From positions 1-57,424 of the forward strand of contig JH599973.1 in NCBI GenBank assembly GCA_000245075.1: a stretch of DNA of 57,424 nt, given 5' to 3'. Position numbers and translations under genes: made by a program. The notes below the pieces were generated by a model that had not been told where the DNA came from, did not search any database, and saw nothing but the letters and a program-made list of their open reading frames with translations. This DNA is from Acetobacteraceae bacterium AT-5844 (GTDB lineage Bacteria > Pseudomonadota > Alphaproteobacteria > Acetobacterales > Acetobacteraceae). Position 1 is the first letter of the stretch. Each line of letters starts with the position of its first letter. This document shows, in pieces, positions 40,841 to 49,572 of this stretch.

Positions 40841-42580
40841 ATGAACACGCCCCGGAAAGCTCCCGGCGATCTCCGCAGCGCACGATGGTTCGCGCCGGAC
40901 AACCTCCGCTCCTTCCTGCACCGCTCGCGCGTGCTGCAGCTCGGCCTGTCCCATGCCGATTACGAGGGCAGGCCGATCATCGCCATTGTCAACACCTGGT
41001 CGGAGATGAACCCCTGCCACGCGCATTTCCGCGACCGCGCAGAGGACGTGAAGCGGGGCGTGCTGCAGGCCGGGGGGCTGCCGATCGAGCTACCGGCCAT
41101 CTCGCTCTTCGAGAGCCTGGTGAAGCCGACCGCCATGCTCTACCGCAACTTCCTGTCCATGGAGACGGAGGAGCTGCTGCGCTCCCATCCCATCGACGGC
41201 GCGGTGCTGATGGGCGGCTGCGACAAGACCACGCCCGGCCTGCTCATGGGCGCAATCAGCATGGACATCCCGGCCATCTTCGTCCCCGCCGGGCCGATGC
41301 TGCGCGGAAACTGGCACGGCCGCACGCTCGGCTCCGGCTCGGACGCCTTCAAGTACTGGGACGAGCGACGCGCGGGCAAGATCAGCCGGAAGGACTGGCA
41401 GGAGATCGAGTCCGGCATCGCCCGGTCGGCAGGCACCTGCATGACCATGGGCACGGCCAGCACCATGACGGCCATCGCCGAGGCGATGGGCATGACCCTT
41501 TCCGGGGCCTCTTCCATCCCGGCAGTGGACGTCAATCACCGTCGCATGGCAGCCGCCGCTGGCCGCCGGGCGGTGGAAATGGTGTGGGAGGATCTGACGC
41601 CAGGACGTATCCTCACACGCCAGAGCTTCGAGAACGCGATCGCCGTCGCCATGGGCATGGGCTGCTCCACCAATGCCATCATCCACCTGATCGCCATGGC
41701 GCGCCGGGCAGGAGCCGACATCGGCCTGGATGATTTCGACCGCGCCAGTCGCGCGGTGCCGGTGATCGCCAATGTCCGCCCCTCCGGCAGCACGTATCTG
41801 ATGGAGGATTTCCACTTCGCCGGCGGCCTCCGCGGGTTGATGTCCCGCATCCGGCGCCACCTCCACCTGGATGCCATGACTGTCAGCGGCGAGACGCTCG
41901 GCGCGTGCATCGCGGACGCGGAGGTTTACGACGACGACGTGATCCGGACCGAGGCGAACCCGATCTACGCCGAGGGTGCACTCGCGGTGCTGCGCGGCAA
42001 CCTTGCCCCGGACGGTTGCGTCATCAAGCCGAGCGCCTGCGACCCGCGGCTGCACGTCCACACCGGACCCGCGCTGGTGTTCGAGGACTATCCGGATCTC
42101 AAGGCCCGCATCGACCGCGATGACCTGGAGGTGACGCCGGATACGGTGCTGGTGCTGCGCAACGGCGGGCCGCTGGGTGGCCCCGGAATGCCGGAGATCG
42201 GCATGATCCCACTGCCAGCGAAGCTGGTGCGCCAAGGTGTCCGCGACATGCTGCGGATCTCCGATGCCCGCATGTCCGGCACATCCTACGGTGCGTGCAT
42301 CCTGCATGTCTCGCCGGAAAGCTACATCGGCGGTCCGCTCGCCCTGCTGAGGACGGGGGACATGGTGGCGGTCGATGTTCCGAACCGCCGCATCGACATG
42401 CGGGTCGGCGAGGCGGAACTGGCTCACCGCCGTGCCGCATGGACCGCCCCGCCGCCGCGATACGAGCGGGGCTACGGCGCCATTTTCAGCCAGCATGTCG
42501 GCCAGGCGCATGATGGCTGCGATTTCGACGTTCTGCGCACGGACCATGGCGCACCGGTGCCCGAGCCGGATGTGTTCTGA
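40841..42580 (+). CDS. IlvD/Edd-family dehydratase, second copy
   Basis: A 579-residue iron-sulfur dehydratase. Cluster cysteines are in SEMNPCHAHFRD, LMGGCDKTTPGLLMG and SAGTCMTMGTASTM. The C-terminal domain has VLRGNLAPDGCVIKPSACDP and DARMSGTSYGACILHVSPE. Like the copy at 12239-13963 it belongs to the sugar-acid subgroup (arabonate, xylonate, gluconate or fuconate dehydratases), but the two are clearly diverged, for example at the N-terminus (SARWFAPDNLRSFLHRSRVL here). AGGAAG precedes ATG 40841. It follows the uxuA-like gene, so two unrelated dehydratases are encoded side by side. A bulged hairpin terminator follows. Confidence 0.88.
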   Translation: MNTPRKAPGDLRSARWFAPDNLRSFLHRSRVLQLGLSHADYEGRPIIAIVNTWSEMNPCHAHFRDRAEDVKRGVLQAGGLPIELPAISLFESLVKPTAMLYRNFLSMETEELLRSHPIDGAVLMGGCDKTTPGLLMGAISMDIPAIFVPAGPMLRGNWHGRTLGSGSDAFKYWDERRAGKISRKDWQEIESGIARSAGTCMTMGTASTMTAIAEAMGMTLSGASSIPAVDVNHRRMAAAAGRRAVEMVWEDLTPGRILTRQSFENAIAVAMGMGCSTNAIIHLIAMARRAGADIGLDDFDRASRAVPVIANVRPSGSTYLMEDFHFAGGLRGLMSRIRRHLHLDAMTVSGETLGACIADAEVYDDDVIRTEANPIYAEGALAVLRGNLAPDGCVIKPSACDPRLHVHTGPALVFEDYPDLKARIDRDDLEVTPDTVLVLRNGGPLGGPGMPEIGMIPLPAKLVRQGVRDMLRISDARMSGTSYGACILHVSPESYIGGPLALLRTGDMVAVDVPNRRIDMRVGEAELAHRRAAWTAPPPRYERGYGAIFSQHVGQAHDGCDFDVLRTDHGAPVPEPDVF

Positions 42581-42618
42581 GAAGACTGCGATGATCGTCC
42601 AGGAACCGGTCCAGGTCC

Positions 42619-42656
42619 CGCCCGCATGGCCGGAGGAAGGCCACGACGTGCGGGCG
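42619..42656. terminator. Bulged long hairpin between convergent IlvD-like and LysR genes
   Basis: CGCCCGCA-TGGCC (42619-42631) folds back on GGCCA (42639-42643) and TGCGGGCG (42649-42656), with a seven-base loop and a five-base bulge (CGACG) on the right arm. That gives 13 pairs in total. It sits between the stops of two convergent genes, the usual place for a bidirectional terminator. Confidence 0.6.
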
Positions 42657-42707
42657 GCTAACCCCGGCGGCCAGTAGCGCCGTATGGATGGCGCCTGTGG
42701 GTTTCAG

Positions 42708-43604
42708 TCAAGGCCGCGGTAGCGCGATCCGGTGCAGCAGATCACGCAATGGCTCCAGCGCCGGGTTGGCGTTGTCCGGCCGCCAGACCGCGTGCAACTC
42801 GACCAGCGGCGCGGAGGGGATGGTGATGGGGCGAAAGGTCACGTTGTCGAAGGAGGCATTGCGCGCTTCCTCCGGCACCAGGGCCACCCCGGTACCCGCA
42901 CTGACCAGCGACAGGATGGTATGGGCCTGGGAGACGGCCTGCACGACACAGGGCTGAACGCCTGCGGCCGCGAAAGTGTTCGACAGCAGCGCATGCATGT
43001 AGGGCCCGTCCTTCGAGTACATGATGAAGCGCTCCCCAGCCAGATCGCGCAGCCCAAGGCGGCGCCTGGCGATCAGCGGATGACCGAGAGGCAGCGCCAG
43101 CGCCAATCCCTCCCGCATGACGCAGGAGGATGACACGGCGTCCGGCATGGAAGACGGCCGGACCAGGCCGATGTCGAGGCGCCCCATTCGCAGTGCCTCC
43201 AGCTGCGTTGCCCCATCCATCTCCTTCAGTACGATCTCCGTGTCCGGCAGCTCGGTTCGGGCCTGGCTGACCAGCCTCGGCAGAAAAGCGTAGGTCGAGG
43301 CCCCGATGAAGCCGAGGCTCACCACCCCGCGCCCCCGGCTCTGCATGGCCCGCCGGGCGACCTGCGCCGCTCGTTCGCTGGCACTGAGCAGCGCCCGGGC
43401 TTCGGGCAGGAAGGCGTGGCCCGGCGCCGTCAGCGCCACGGCGTGGCGCGATCTGTCCAGCAACCGGACGCCGAGTTCGGCCTCCAGGAGCTGGATCTGA
43501 CGGCTCAGGGGCGGCTGCGTCATGTTCAGGCGCCGCGCCGCGCGGCCGAAGTGCAGCTCCTCCGCAAGGGCGACAAAGGAGCGGAGGTGCGTGAGGTCGA
43601 GCAT
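42708..43604 (-). CDS. LysR-family regulator (BenM/CatM-like)
   Basis: A 298-residue regulator. The helix-turn-helix reads LTHLRSFVALAEELHFGRAA, RRLNMTQPPLSRQIQLLEAE and LGVRLLDRSRHAVALTAPG. The TQPPLSRQI recognition helix and the length match the BenM/CatM/CbnR group that activates catabolic operons in response to organic acids. The effector domain includes GRGVVSLGFIGASTYAFLPR and SLVSAGTGVALVPEEARN. It is divergent from the tandem UxaA-type genes, and a palindrome and repeats in the 137-base gap suggest it activates them, with a hexuronate- or aldarate-type inducer. That inducer is an inference. Confidence 0.88.
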   Translation of the reverse strand: MLDLTHLRSFVALAEELHFGRAARRLNMTQPPLSRQIQLLEAELGVRLLDRSRHAVALTAPGHAFLPEARALLSASERAAQVARRAMQSRGRGVVSLGFIGASTYAFLPRLVSQARTELPDTEIVLKEMDGATQLEALRMGRLDIGLVRPSSMPDAVSSSCVMREGLALALPLGHPLIARRRLGLRDLAGERFIMYSKDGPYMHALLSNTFAAAGVQPCVVQAVSQAHTILSLVSAGTGVALVPEEARNASFDNVTFRPITIPSAPLVELHAVWRPDNANPALEPLRDLLHRIALPRP

Positions 43605-43634
43605 GGCGGCACCGGCTAATTCAATACTGGCATA

Positions 43635-43654
43635 AGCATGATGCTATCATGATG
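43635..43654. promoter_or_regulatory. Palindrome and phased repeats between LysR and UxaA-type genes
   Basis: AGCAT-G-ATGCT (43635-43645) is a perfect 11-base palindrome. CATGATG occurs at 43637-43643 and again at 43648-43654, 11 bases apart, about one helical turn. Repeated half-sites on one DNA face in a divergent LysR intergenic region are typical of LysR recognition and activation sites. Confidence 0.5.
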
Positions 43655-43700
43655 TTAGACCTGCATCACGCGCACGGGTAACCTGGCGACCGAATTATAA

Positions 43701-43725
43701 CGGGCTGGCCCCTTGCCCCAGCCCG
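43701..43725 (+). promoter_or_regulatory. Hairpin just before the ribosome site of the first UxaA-type gene
   Basis: CGGGCTGG (43701-43708) pairs with CCAGCCCG (43718-43725) around a nine-base loop. The GGGAGG ribosome-binding sequence begins five bases after the stem and the GTG start is at 43742. A stem this close could limit ribosome access or stabilise the 5' end. A TATAAC just left of it (43696-43701) could be a -10 element, but then the hairpin would be at the transcript start. Confidence 0.4.
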
Positions 43726-43741
43726 GGAAAGGGAGGAAGCC

Positions 43742-45277
43742 GTGTTCCTGTCCATGTCCACCGCCACGGCGGTGAGCGGCCCTGTGCTTCGTCTGGACGC
43801 AGGAGACAACGTCGTCGTCGCGAGACATCCGATCGCGCGGGGTACAAGCCTGCCATCCGAGGGCGTGACGACGCTGGAGGAGGTGGCGGCCGGGCACAAG
43901 TTGGTAACCCGTGACATCCCGGCGGGCACATCGGTGGTGCGGGCCGGCATCCCGATCGGGACCGCGGTCCGGGACATCGCCGCTGGCCAGCCGCTGCATG
44001 CGGACGATGTCTCCGTGGCGGGGGTGGTGCTGCCGAGCCTTGGGGCAGGCCGTCCAGGTCTGGCCGCCGCCACGGCGACATTCCGGGGTTTCGTGCGGGA
44101 GGATGGGCGCGTGGGCACGCGCAACGTCATCGGCGTGTTCGTGGTGGGCAATTGCGGAGCGACCGCCGCGCGCCAGGCCGCCGACTGGTTCGACACGGAC
44201 CGTTTGGCGGCGTACCCGAATGTCGATGGCGTGGTGCCCTATATTCACGAAATCGGCTGCGGCATGGAAATGACCGGCGAGCCGATGGATCTGCTGCGCC
44301 GCACCCTCTCCGGCTTCATCCGCAACCCGAATACGGCCGGTGCCGTGGTCGTGGCGCTGGGCTGCGAGCGCAACAACCTCAAAGGATTTCTGGAGCAGGA
44401 AAAGCTGGACGTCGGTGACCGCCTGCACACCGTGACGATCCAGGAGGTGGGCGGCATCCGGAATGCCGTGGAAACCGCAAAGGCGATGGTGCAAGCCATG
44501 CTGCCCCTGGCCAACGCCGCGCGGCGGCAGGAGGTGCCGGCAGCGCACCTGGTGCTTGGTCTGCAATGCGGCGCACCGGACGGCTTTACTGGCCTCTCCG
44601 CCAACCCGGCGCTGGGCGTCGCGGTGGACCTGCTGCTCGCCGCTGGCGGCACGGCCATCCTGTCTGAAACGCCCGAGATCCTGCTGGCGCAGGATGTTTT
44701 CCTGGCCCGCGCGGCGAACCCGGCCGTGAGCGAGGCGCTGCGAGCGCGGCTGGACTGGTGGCGCGACTACAACCGTGGAAAGGACACCCAGCTGAACGGT
44801 GTGCTGGACCGAGGTCACGCGGCGGCGGGCCTGGCCAGCGTGTTGGAAAAGTCATTGGATGGCGCGCGCAAGGCGGGCAGCGCCCCGATCGCAGAAGTGG
44901 TGCGCTATGCCGACCGTGTGAGCGGCCCGGGCCTCGTCTTCATGGACACACCCGACTACGACCCGGTCTCAGTGACCGGGCAGATCGCAGGCGGTGCCAA
45001 CCTGATCGCCATGACGACGGGGCGCGGCACCACCTTCGGCTCCCTGCCCGCGCCAACCGTGAAGATTGCCTCCAACAGCGAGACCTTCGCGCGGATGGCG
45101 GACGACATGGACCTGGACTGCGGCCCGGTGCTGGATGGCACGGTGAGCGTGGAGGACATGGGGCGGCGCATCTTCGATGCGCTGCTGCGCCACGCATCCG
45201 GCGAGAAGACCAAGGGCGAGATCGAGGGCGCGGGCGAGAATGAGTTCGTACCCTGGCCCATCGGCGTTCTGGCATGA
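43742..45277 (+). CDS. UxaA-type (altronate/galactarate) dehydratase, paralogue A
   Basis: A 511-residue protein. An N-terminal SAF domain (about 15-95) precedes the large UxaA/GarD domain (about 110-511). The large domain keeps the three cysteines seen in E. coli UxaA: C138 (VGNCGATAAR), C173 (EIGCGMEM) and C208 (ALGCERNN). The SAF domain is degenerate, since the usual K-Y-G and HxHN motifs read VVRAGIPIG and LHADDV (D88, D89). GGSDG in the large domain reads GAPDGFTG. Family members dehydrate altronate or galactarate. GGGAGG sits five bases before GTG 43742; ATG 43754 is possible. The ATGA at its end overlaps an upstream ATG of paralogue B. Confidence 0.85.
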   Translation: MFLSMSTATAVSGPVLRLDAGDNVVVARHPIARGTSLPSEGVTTLEEVAAGHKLVTRDIPAGTSVVRAGIPIGTAVRDIAAGQPLHADDVSVAGVVLPSLGAGRPGLAAATATFRGFVREDGRVGTRNVIGVFVVGNCGATAARQAADWFDTDRLAAYPNVDGVVPYIHEIGCGMEMTGEPMDLLRRTLSGFIRNPNTAGAVVVALGCERNNLKGFLEQEKLDVGDRLHTVTIQEVGGIRNAVETAKAMVQAMLPLANAARRQEVPAAHLVLGLQCGAPDGFTGLSANPALGVAVDLLLAAGGTAILSETPEILLAQDVFLARAANPAVSEALRARLDWWRDYNRGKDTQLNGVLDRGHAAAGLASVLEKSLDGARKAGSAPIAEVVRYADRVSGPGLVFMDTPDYDPVSVTGQIAGGANLIAMTTGRGTTFGSLPAPTVKIASNSETFARMADDMDLDCGPVLDGTVSVEDMGRRIFDALLRHASGEKTKGEIEGAGENEFVPWPIGVLA

Positions 45278-45291
45278 AAGGGAACGGCACA

Positions 45292-46836
45292 ATGGACCGT
45301 CACATCACCCGCCCCAACTTCAATCCCTTCATCCGCCTGGACCCGATGGACAACGTCGTTGTCGCGCGGATGCCGGTGCAGGCCGGAACGCCGGTGCCGT
45401 CGGAAAACACGGTCACGCTGCATGACGTGCCGTCCGGCCACAAGATCGCCGCCCGCTTCATCGCCAAAGGCGAGGCGGTTAGAAAATACAACACGGTGAT
45501 CGGCTACGCATCGGAGGACCTGCAGCCCGGCACCTGGATGCATAGCCATAACATCCTGTTCGACGAGGTGGAGAAAGACTACGCCTTCTCGAAAAACTAT
45601 GTGCCGACCGAATACGTACCGCAGGCGGAGCGTGCCACGTTCCAGGGCATCCGGCGCGCCGACGGGCGTGTGGGTACGCGCAACTACGTGGGCGTCTTCG
45701 TTCTCGGAAACACCGGCGGCACGGCGGCGCGCAAGATCGCGGCCTGGTTCACCCCCGACCGGCTGGCGGACTACCCGATGGTGGACGGCGTCGCTCCCTT
45801 CATCCACCAGATGGGCGACGGGATGGAGCGGTCCGGCGAGCCGATGGCCCTGCTGCGCCGCACGCTGGGCGGATACATGCGCAACCCCAACACCGCGGCT
45901 TCGCTCATCATCGCGGCGGACATGGAGAGTAATGACCTCGAGGGTTTCCTGAAGGAGCAAGGGCTTGAACGCGGCCCGACCTTGCGGACGCTTGTGATCC
46001 GCGAGGAAGGCGGGCTGCGCCGCTCGGTGGATGCCGGCATTGCCCTGGTGAAGGAAATGCTCCCCGCCGCCAACGCCGTGTCGCGCGAACCTGTCTCGGC
46101 CGAGTACCTGACGATCGGCATGCAGTGCGGCGGGTCGGACGGTTTCTCCGGCCTCTCCGCCAATCCGGCCCTCGGCGCCGCGATGGACATCCTGGTACGC
46201 CACGGCGGCACCCCGATCCTGTCTGAAACTTCCGAGATCTTCGGCGTGGAGCACACGCTGACGGCGCGCGCCGTGACACCCGAGGTCGGGCAGAAGCTCG
46301 TGGACCGGATGAACTGGTGGCTCGCCTACAACGAGGGGCGGGACTGTCAGATCAACGGCCGCGTCTCGCCCGGCAACAATGCCGGCGGCCTTGCCAATGT
46401 TCTGGAGAAGTCGCTAGGCGGCGCCAAGAAAGGCGGCAACTCGCCCCTGATGGAGGTCTACCGCTATGCCGAGCCCGTGACGCAGCACGGCCTCGTCTTC
46501 ATGGACACACCGGGCTACGATCCGGCCTCGGCGACAGGGCAGATCGCGGGCGGCGCCAACATGGTGATGTTCACCACCGGGCGCGGCTCCTGCTTCGGTT
46601 CCCTGCCCGCGCCGACCATCAAGCTGGCCTCCAACACGCCGATGTACGAGCGGATGGTGTCCGACATGGACATCAATTGCGGCATCGTCGTGGATGGCGA
46701 GGCCACGGTGCAGGAAATGGGTCAGCTCATCTTCGAACAGCTTTTGCGTCATGCCTCCGGCGAGCGCACCAAAAGTGAACTGAACGGCATGGGCACGAAC
46801 GAATTCGTGCCCTGGCCTATCGGGGTTCTGGCGTGA
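45292..46836 (+). CDS. UxaA-type (altronate/galactarate) dehydratase, paralogue B
   Basis: A 514-residue protein, paralogous to the one before it along the full length. Here the SAF domain is canonical (K65 in VRKYNTVIGYA, and MHSHNI with H84, H86 and N87), and GGSDGFSG is intact. The three UxaA-domain cysteines are lost: T141 (LGNTGGTAAR), D176 (QMGDGMER) and M211 (AADMESND). Each copy thus keeps the part the other lacks, which suggests that they work as a mixed complex. AAAGGGA stands nine bases before ATG 45292. An ATG at 45274 overlapping the previous stop would add six residues. Confidence 0.85.
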   Translation: MDRHITRPNFNPFIRLDPMDNVVVARMPVQAGTPVPSENTVTLHDVPSGHKIAARFIAKGEAVRKYNTVIGYASEDLQPGTWMHSHNILFDEVEKDYAFSKNYVPTEYVPQAERATFQGIRRADGRVGTRNYVGVFVLGNTGGTAARKIAAWFTPDRLADYPMVDGVAPFIHQMGDGMERSGEPMALLRRTLGGYMRNPNTAASLIIAADMESNDLEGFLKEQGLERGPTLRTLVIREEGGLRRSVDAGIALVKEMLPAANAVSREPVSAEYLTIGMQCGGSDGFSGLSANPALGAAMDILVRHGGTPILSETSEIFGVEHTLTARAVTPEVGQKLVDRMNWWLAYNEGRDCQINGRVSPGNNAGGLANVLEKSLGGAKKGGNSPLMEVYRYAEPVTQHGLVFMDTPGYDPASATGQIAGGANMVMFTTGRGSCFGSLPAPTIKLASNTPMYERMVSDMDINCGIVVDGEATVQEMGQLIFEQLLRHASGERTKSELNGMGTNEFVPWPIGVLA

Positions 46837-47143
46837 GCGCGGCGGGAGCCACGGCATAAGGCTGCGGCGGCCGAGATCAAGCCTACAGGAATCATGTGGC
46901 GGCGCGTGTCGTTGCCGGGAGGGCGCGAACCATGCGGCGCGTCCAGACCAACAATTAGCGCCGTTGGCCCGCATGGTGGGACAGCGGCGTGGCACCGCCG
47001 AACGGTGATGTAGATCGGCCCTGCCGGGTTTCGCTACAGCAAGGATGTTCTGAAGACCCGCGGCCGGGTGGCGGATGTCGCCAAACCGGCTCCGAAGAAA
47101 GTCGCTTCCAAAGGCGGCGGATCATCAAAGGCTGGAGGAAACC
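46837..47143. other. Intergenic region between UxaA pair and TctC-type gene
   Basis: In these 307 bases I see no supported gene, no strong hairpin and no recognisable operator. The last 20 bases hold the GGAGGAAA ribosome site of the TctC-type gene. The same-strand orientation allows read-through from the UxaA pair, which would place the receptor in the same regulon. Confidence 0.4.
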
Positions 47144-48136
47144 ATGAATCACTTTCAGGCCACGCGGCGCAGCATGCTTGCCTTCGGCGCGGCAGCACTG
47201 GCGGGCGTAACGACGCATGGAGCGCCAGCTGCAGCACAGGCGTGGCCGAGCCGCGCCATCACCATTGTGGTCCCTTTCCCTCCGGGCGGCACAAGCGACA
47301 CGATGGCACGCTTGGTCGCACAGGAACTGGGCAAGGCCCTGGGCCAGCCGGTTGTGGTCGAGAATCGCCCTGGCGCCAACGGGAACACCGGGTCCGCCGT
47401 TGTCGTGCGCGCGCAAGCTGACGGGTACACCCTGCTCCTTTCGGGCATTGGCTCCCATGCCATCAATGCCGGGCTCTACAGGTCGATGCCCTACGACACG
47501 GTCAAGGATTTCACGCACATCTCCCTTATCGCCTCCGGGCCGAACGGGATCGCGGTCCACCCTGATTTCCCTGCACGGAACCTGGCGGACCTCGTCGCTC
47601 TCGCGAAGCGGGAGCCGGGCAAGCACAGCTACGCGAGTTCTGGCACGGGGTCGTCTGGCAACTTGGCCATGGAGCTGTTCAAGCTGAAGGCGGGAATCGC
47701 CATCGAACATATCCCCTATCGCGGTGGAGCTCCCGCATTGACGGACGTGCTGGGCGGGCAGGTGCCGATCCTCATCACGAATGCCGACGCCGTTCTCCCG
47801 CATGTCAAGGACGGCAGGTTGCGGATGCTGGCGGTGACAAGCGCTGAACGGAGCGCGTTGTTCCCCGATACGCCAACCATCATCGAGAGTGGCACCCCCG
47901 ACGTGGTGGCAGTGTCCTGGACTGGGCTATCCGCGCCCTCTGGGCTGGATTCCGCGGTGGCAGCACGGCTTCAGGCCGAAGTGGCGAAAGCCGTGCAAGG
48001 CCCGCTGAAGGAGAAGCTACTGGCGACCGGCCTCGTGCCTGGGGGCAGCACCTCAGAGGATTACACGAAGTTTGTCGCATCGGAGACGACGAGATGGAAA
48101 GCCGTGGCTCAGGCTGCCGGGATCAATCCGGAGTAA
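47144..48136 (+). CDS. TctC/Bug-family periplasmic receptor, second copy
   Basis: A 330-residue Bug receptor. The Tat-like signal ATRRSMLAFGAAALAGVTTH is cut near APAAAQA. The mature domain starts WPSRAITIVVPFPPGGTSDT, followed by VVVENRPGANGNTGSAVVVR and the ligand-loop region YASSGTGSSGNLAMELFKLK with IPYRGGAPALTDVL. The membrane partners tctA and tctB are absent. GGAGGAAA before ATG 47144 fixes the start; the open frame further upstream has no signal peptide. Next to two hexarate/hexuronate-type dehydratases, a sugar-acid ligand is plausible (inference). Confidence 0.9.
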   Translation: MNHFQATRRSMLAFGAAALAGVTTHGAPAAAQAWPSRAITIVVPFPPGGTSDTMARLVAQELGKALGQPVVVENRPGANGNTGSAVVVRAQADGYTLLLSGIGSHAINAGLYRSMPYDTVKDFTHISLIASGPNGIAVHPDFPARNLADLVALAKREPGKHSYASSGTGSSGNLAMELFKLKAGIAIEHIPYRGGAPALTDVLGGQVPILITNADAVLPHVKDGRLRMLAVTSAERSALFPDTPTIIESGTPDVVAVSWTGLSAPSGLDSAVAARLQAEVAKAVQGPLKEKLLATGLVPGGSTSEDYTKFVASETTRWKAVAQAAGINPE

Positions 48137-48271
48137 TCAACTTGCCGGAAGCAGATATCGTCCATCCGGCCGCCATTGAATGAGCGCTGAGGAGCCAGGA
48201 CCGCTCAGGGGGGTCCTGCCATTCCCCTTCCATTCGAGAAGCCGCTGCCCCCTCCCTCTAGGCCTTGGCGT

Positions 48272-49363
48272 TCAGGCGGGCTGGGTGGCGCGCAGCCGGG
48301 CGGCAATGGCTTGGCCGGTGGCAGCAGTGCCGAGGCGGCCGCCGACATCGCCCGTGGCGTCTCCGGCTGCGACCGCATCGGCCACGGCGGCTTCAATGGC
48401 GCGGGCGGCGGCGGCGAAGTTGGTGCTGCCCAGGCGCTCCGCGTGCCAGTCCAGCAACTGCGCGGCGGAGAGGATCAGCGAGAAGGGGTTGGCGCGGTCC
48501 TGCCCGGCAATGTCCGGCGCCGAGCCATGCGCCGCCTGCGCCATGGCATAGCGCGTGCCCGCATTCACCGAACCGCCGAGCCCAATGGAGCCGGAGAGCT
48601 CGGCCGTGAGGTCGGAAAGGATGTCGCCGAACATGTTGGTGGTGACGATGACGTCGAACTTTTGCGGCGCGCGTACGAGATGGGCGGCCATGGCGTCGAC
48701 GATGTATTCGTCCATGGTCACGTCGGGGAACTCGGCGGCGACCTTGCGGCATTCCTCCAGGAACATGCCGTCGCCGATCTTCAGCACATTGGCCTTATGC
48801 ACGGCGTGCACGCGCTTGCGGCGCGTGGCGGCCAGGCGGAAGGCGCTGCGGGCGATGCGGTTGCAGCATTCGCGCGTGATACGGCGGAGGGAAACGCAGA
48901 CATCCGGCGTCACCAGCATTTCGCTGCCGCCGGATTCCATGTTGCGGTCAGCGTAGAAGCCCTCCGTGTTCTCGCGCACCACCACCAGGTCGAATTCGGC
49001 GACCGCGGGGTGCTTCACGCCGGGATAGGTACGGGCCGGGCGGATATTGGCGAAGAGGTCCAGCTTCTTGCGGAAGAACATCGAGGGGTTGATGCCGCCC
49101 TTCGTCTCATCCGTGTATTCGAAGGTGGACATGGGGCCGAGCACCAGCCCGTCGGCCGCCTGCACCTTGTCCAGCAGCTCCCCACGCACGGTGGTGCCGT
49201 AGCGCTTCAGGCTTTCGTGCCCCGCCAGCTCCTGTTCCAGCGACAGGCCGAGGTTGAAGCGGTCGGACACCGCCTCCAGCACCGCGACGGTGGCAGCGGT
49301 GATCTCGGGCCCGATGCCGTCGCCGGGCAGGACAACGAGGCGCATGGCGTTGCTGGCGGGCAT
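48272..49363 (-). CDS. Isocitrate/isopropylmalate/tartrate dehydrogenase-family enzyme
   Basis: A 363-residue NAD(P)-dependent beta-decarboxylating dehydrogenase. It starts LVVLPGDGIGPEITAATVAV. The substrate loop is FFRKKLDLFANIRPARTYPG, with the catalytic tyrosine in VVRENTEGFYADRNMESGG, lysine in VHAVHKANVLKIGDG, metal aspartates in TTNMFGDILSDLTAEL, and the cofactor region AMAQAAHGSAPDIAGQDRAN. The family covers IPMDH, homoisocitrate, isocitrate and tartrate/malate dehydrogenases. With no leu genes nearby and sugar-acid genes adjacent, a tartrate- or malate-type role is possible but unproven. GGAGG stands ten bases upstream of ATG 49363. Confidence 0.87.
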   Translation of the reverse strand: MPASNAMRLVVLPGDGIGPEITAATVAVLEAVSDRFNLGLSLEQELAGHESLKRYGTTVRGELLDKVQAADGLVLGPMSTFEYTDETKGGINPSMFFRKKLDLFANIRPARTYPGVKHPAVAEFDLVVVRENTEGFYADRNMESGGSEMLVTPDVCVSLRRITRECCNRIARSAFRLAATRRKRVHAVHKANVLKIGDGMFLEECRKVAAEFPDVTMDEYIVDAMAAHLVRAPQKFDVIVTTNMFGDILSDLTAELSGSIGLGGSVNAGTRYAMAQAAHGSAPDIAGQDRANPFSLILSAAQLLDWHAERLGSTNFAAAARAIEAAVADAVAAGDATGDVGGRLGTAATGQAIAARLRATQPA

Positions 49364-49572
49364 AGGGGTCCTCCGTCATTTGTTGAGCCATCACCAGGCG
49401 CGGCAGTGGTGAGAGCCAGCATTCAATACCGCGCCGCGGCGACCCGTGCCATTCATCCGGCCCGCCGCGCGGCGATGGCAGGCAGGAGGGGCCGATGTCT
49501 GCTAATCTGCTGCCGTCAACAACCCGCGGGCGCGGACAGCACCCATAGGGTGTTCAAGCAGAGGCAGCCGCC

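Noticed and set aside
49364-49572. 6S RNA upstream of the 5-formyl-THF cyclo-ligase gene
   Set aside because: This neighbourhood is common in proteobacteria, so I looked for a long hairpin with a central bubble. I could not draw a convincing one by eye.
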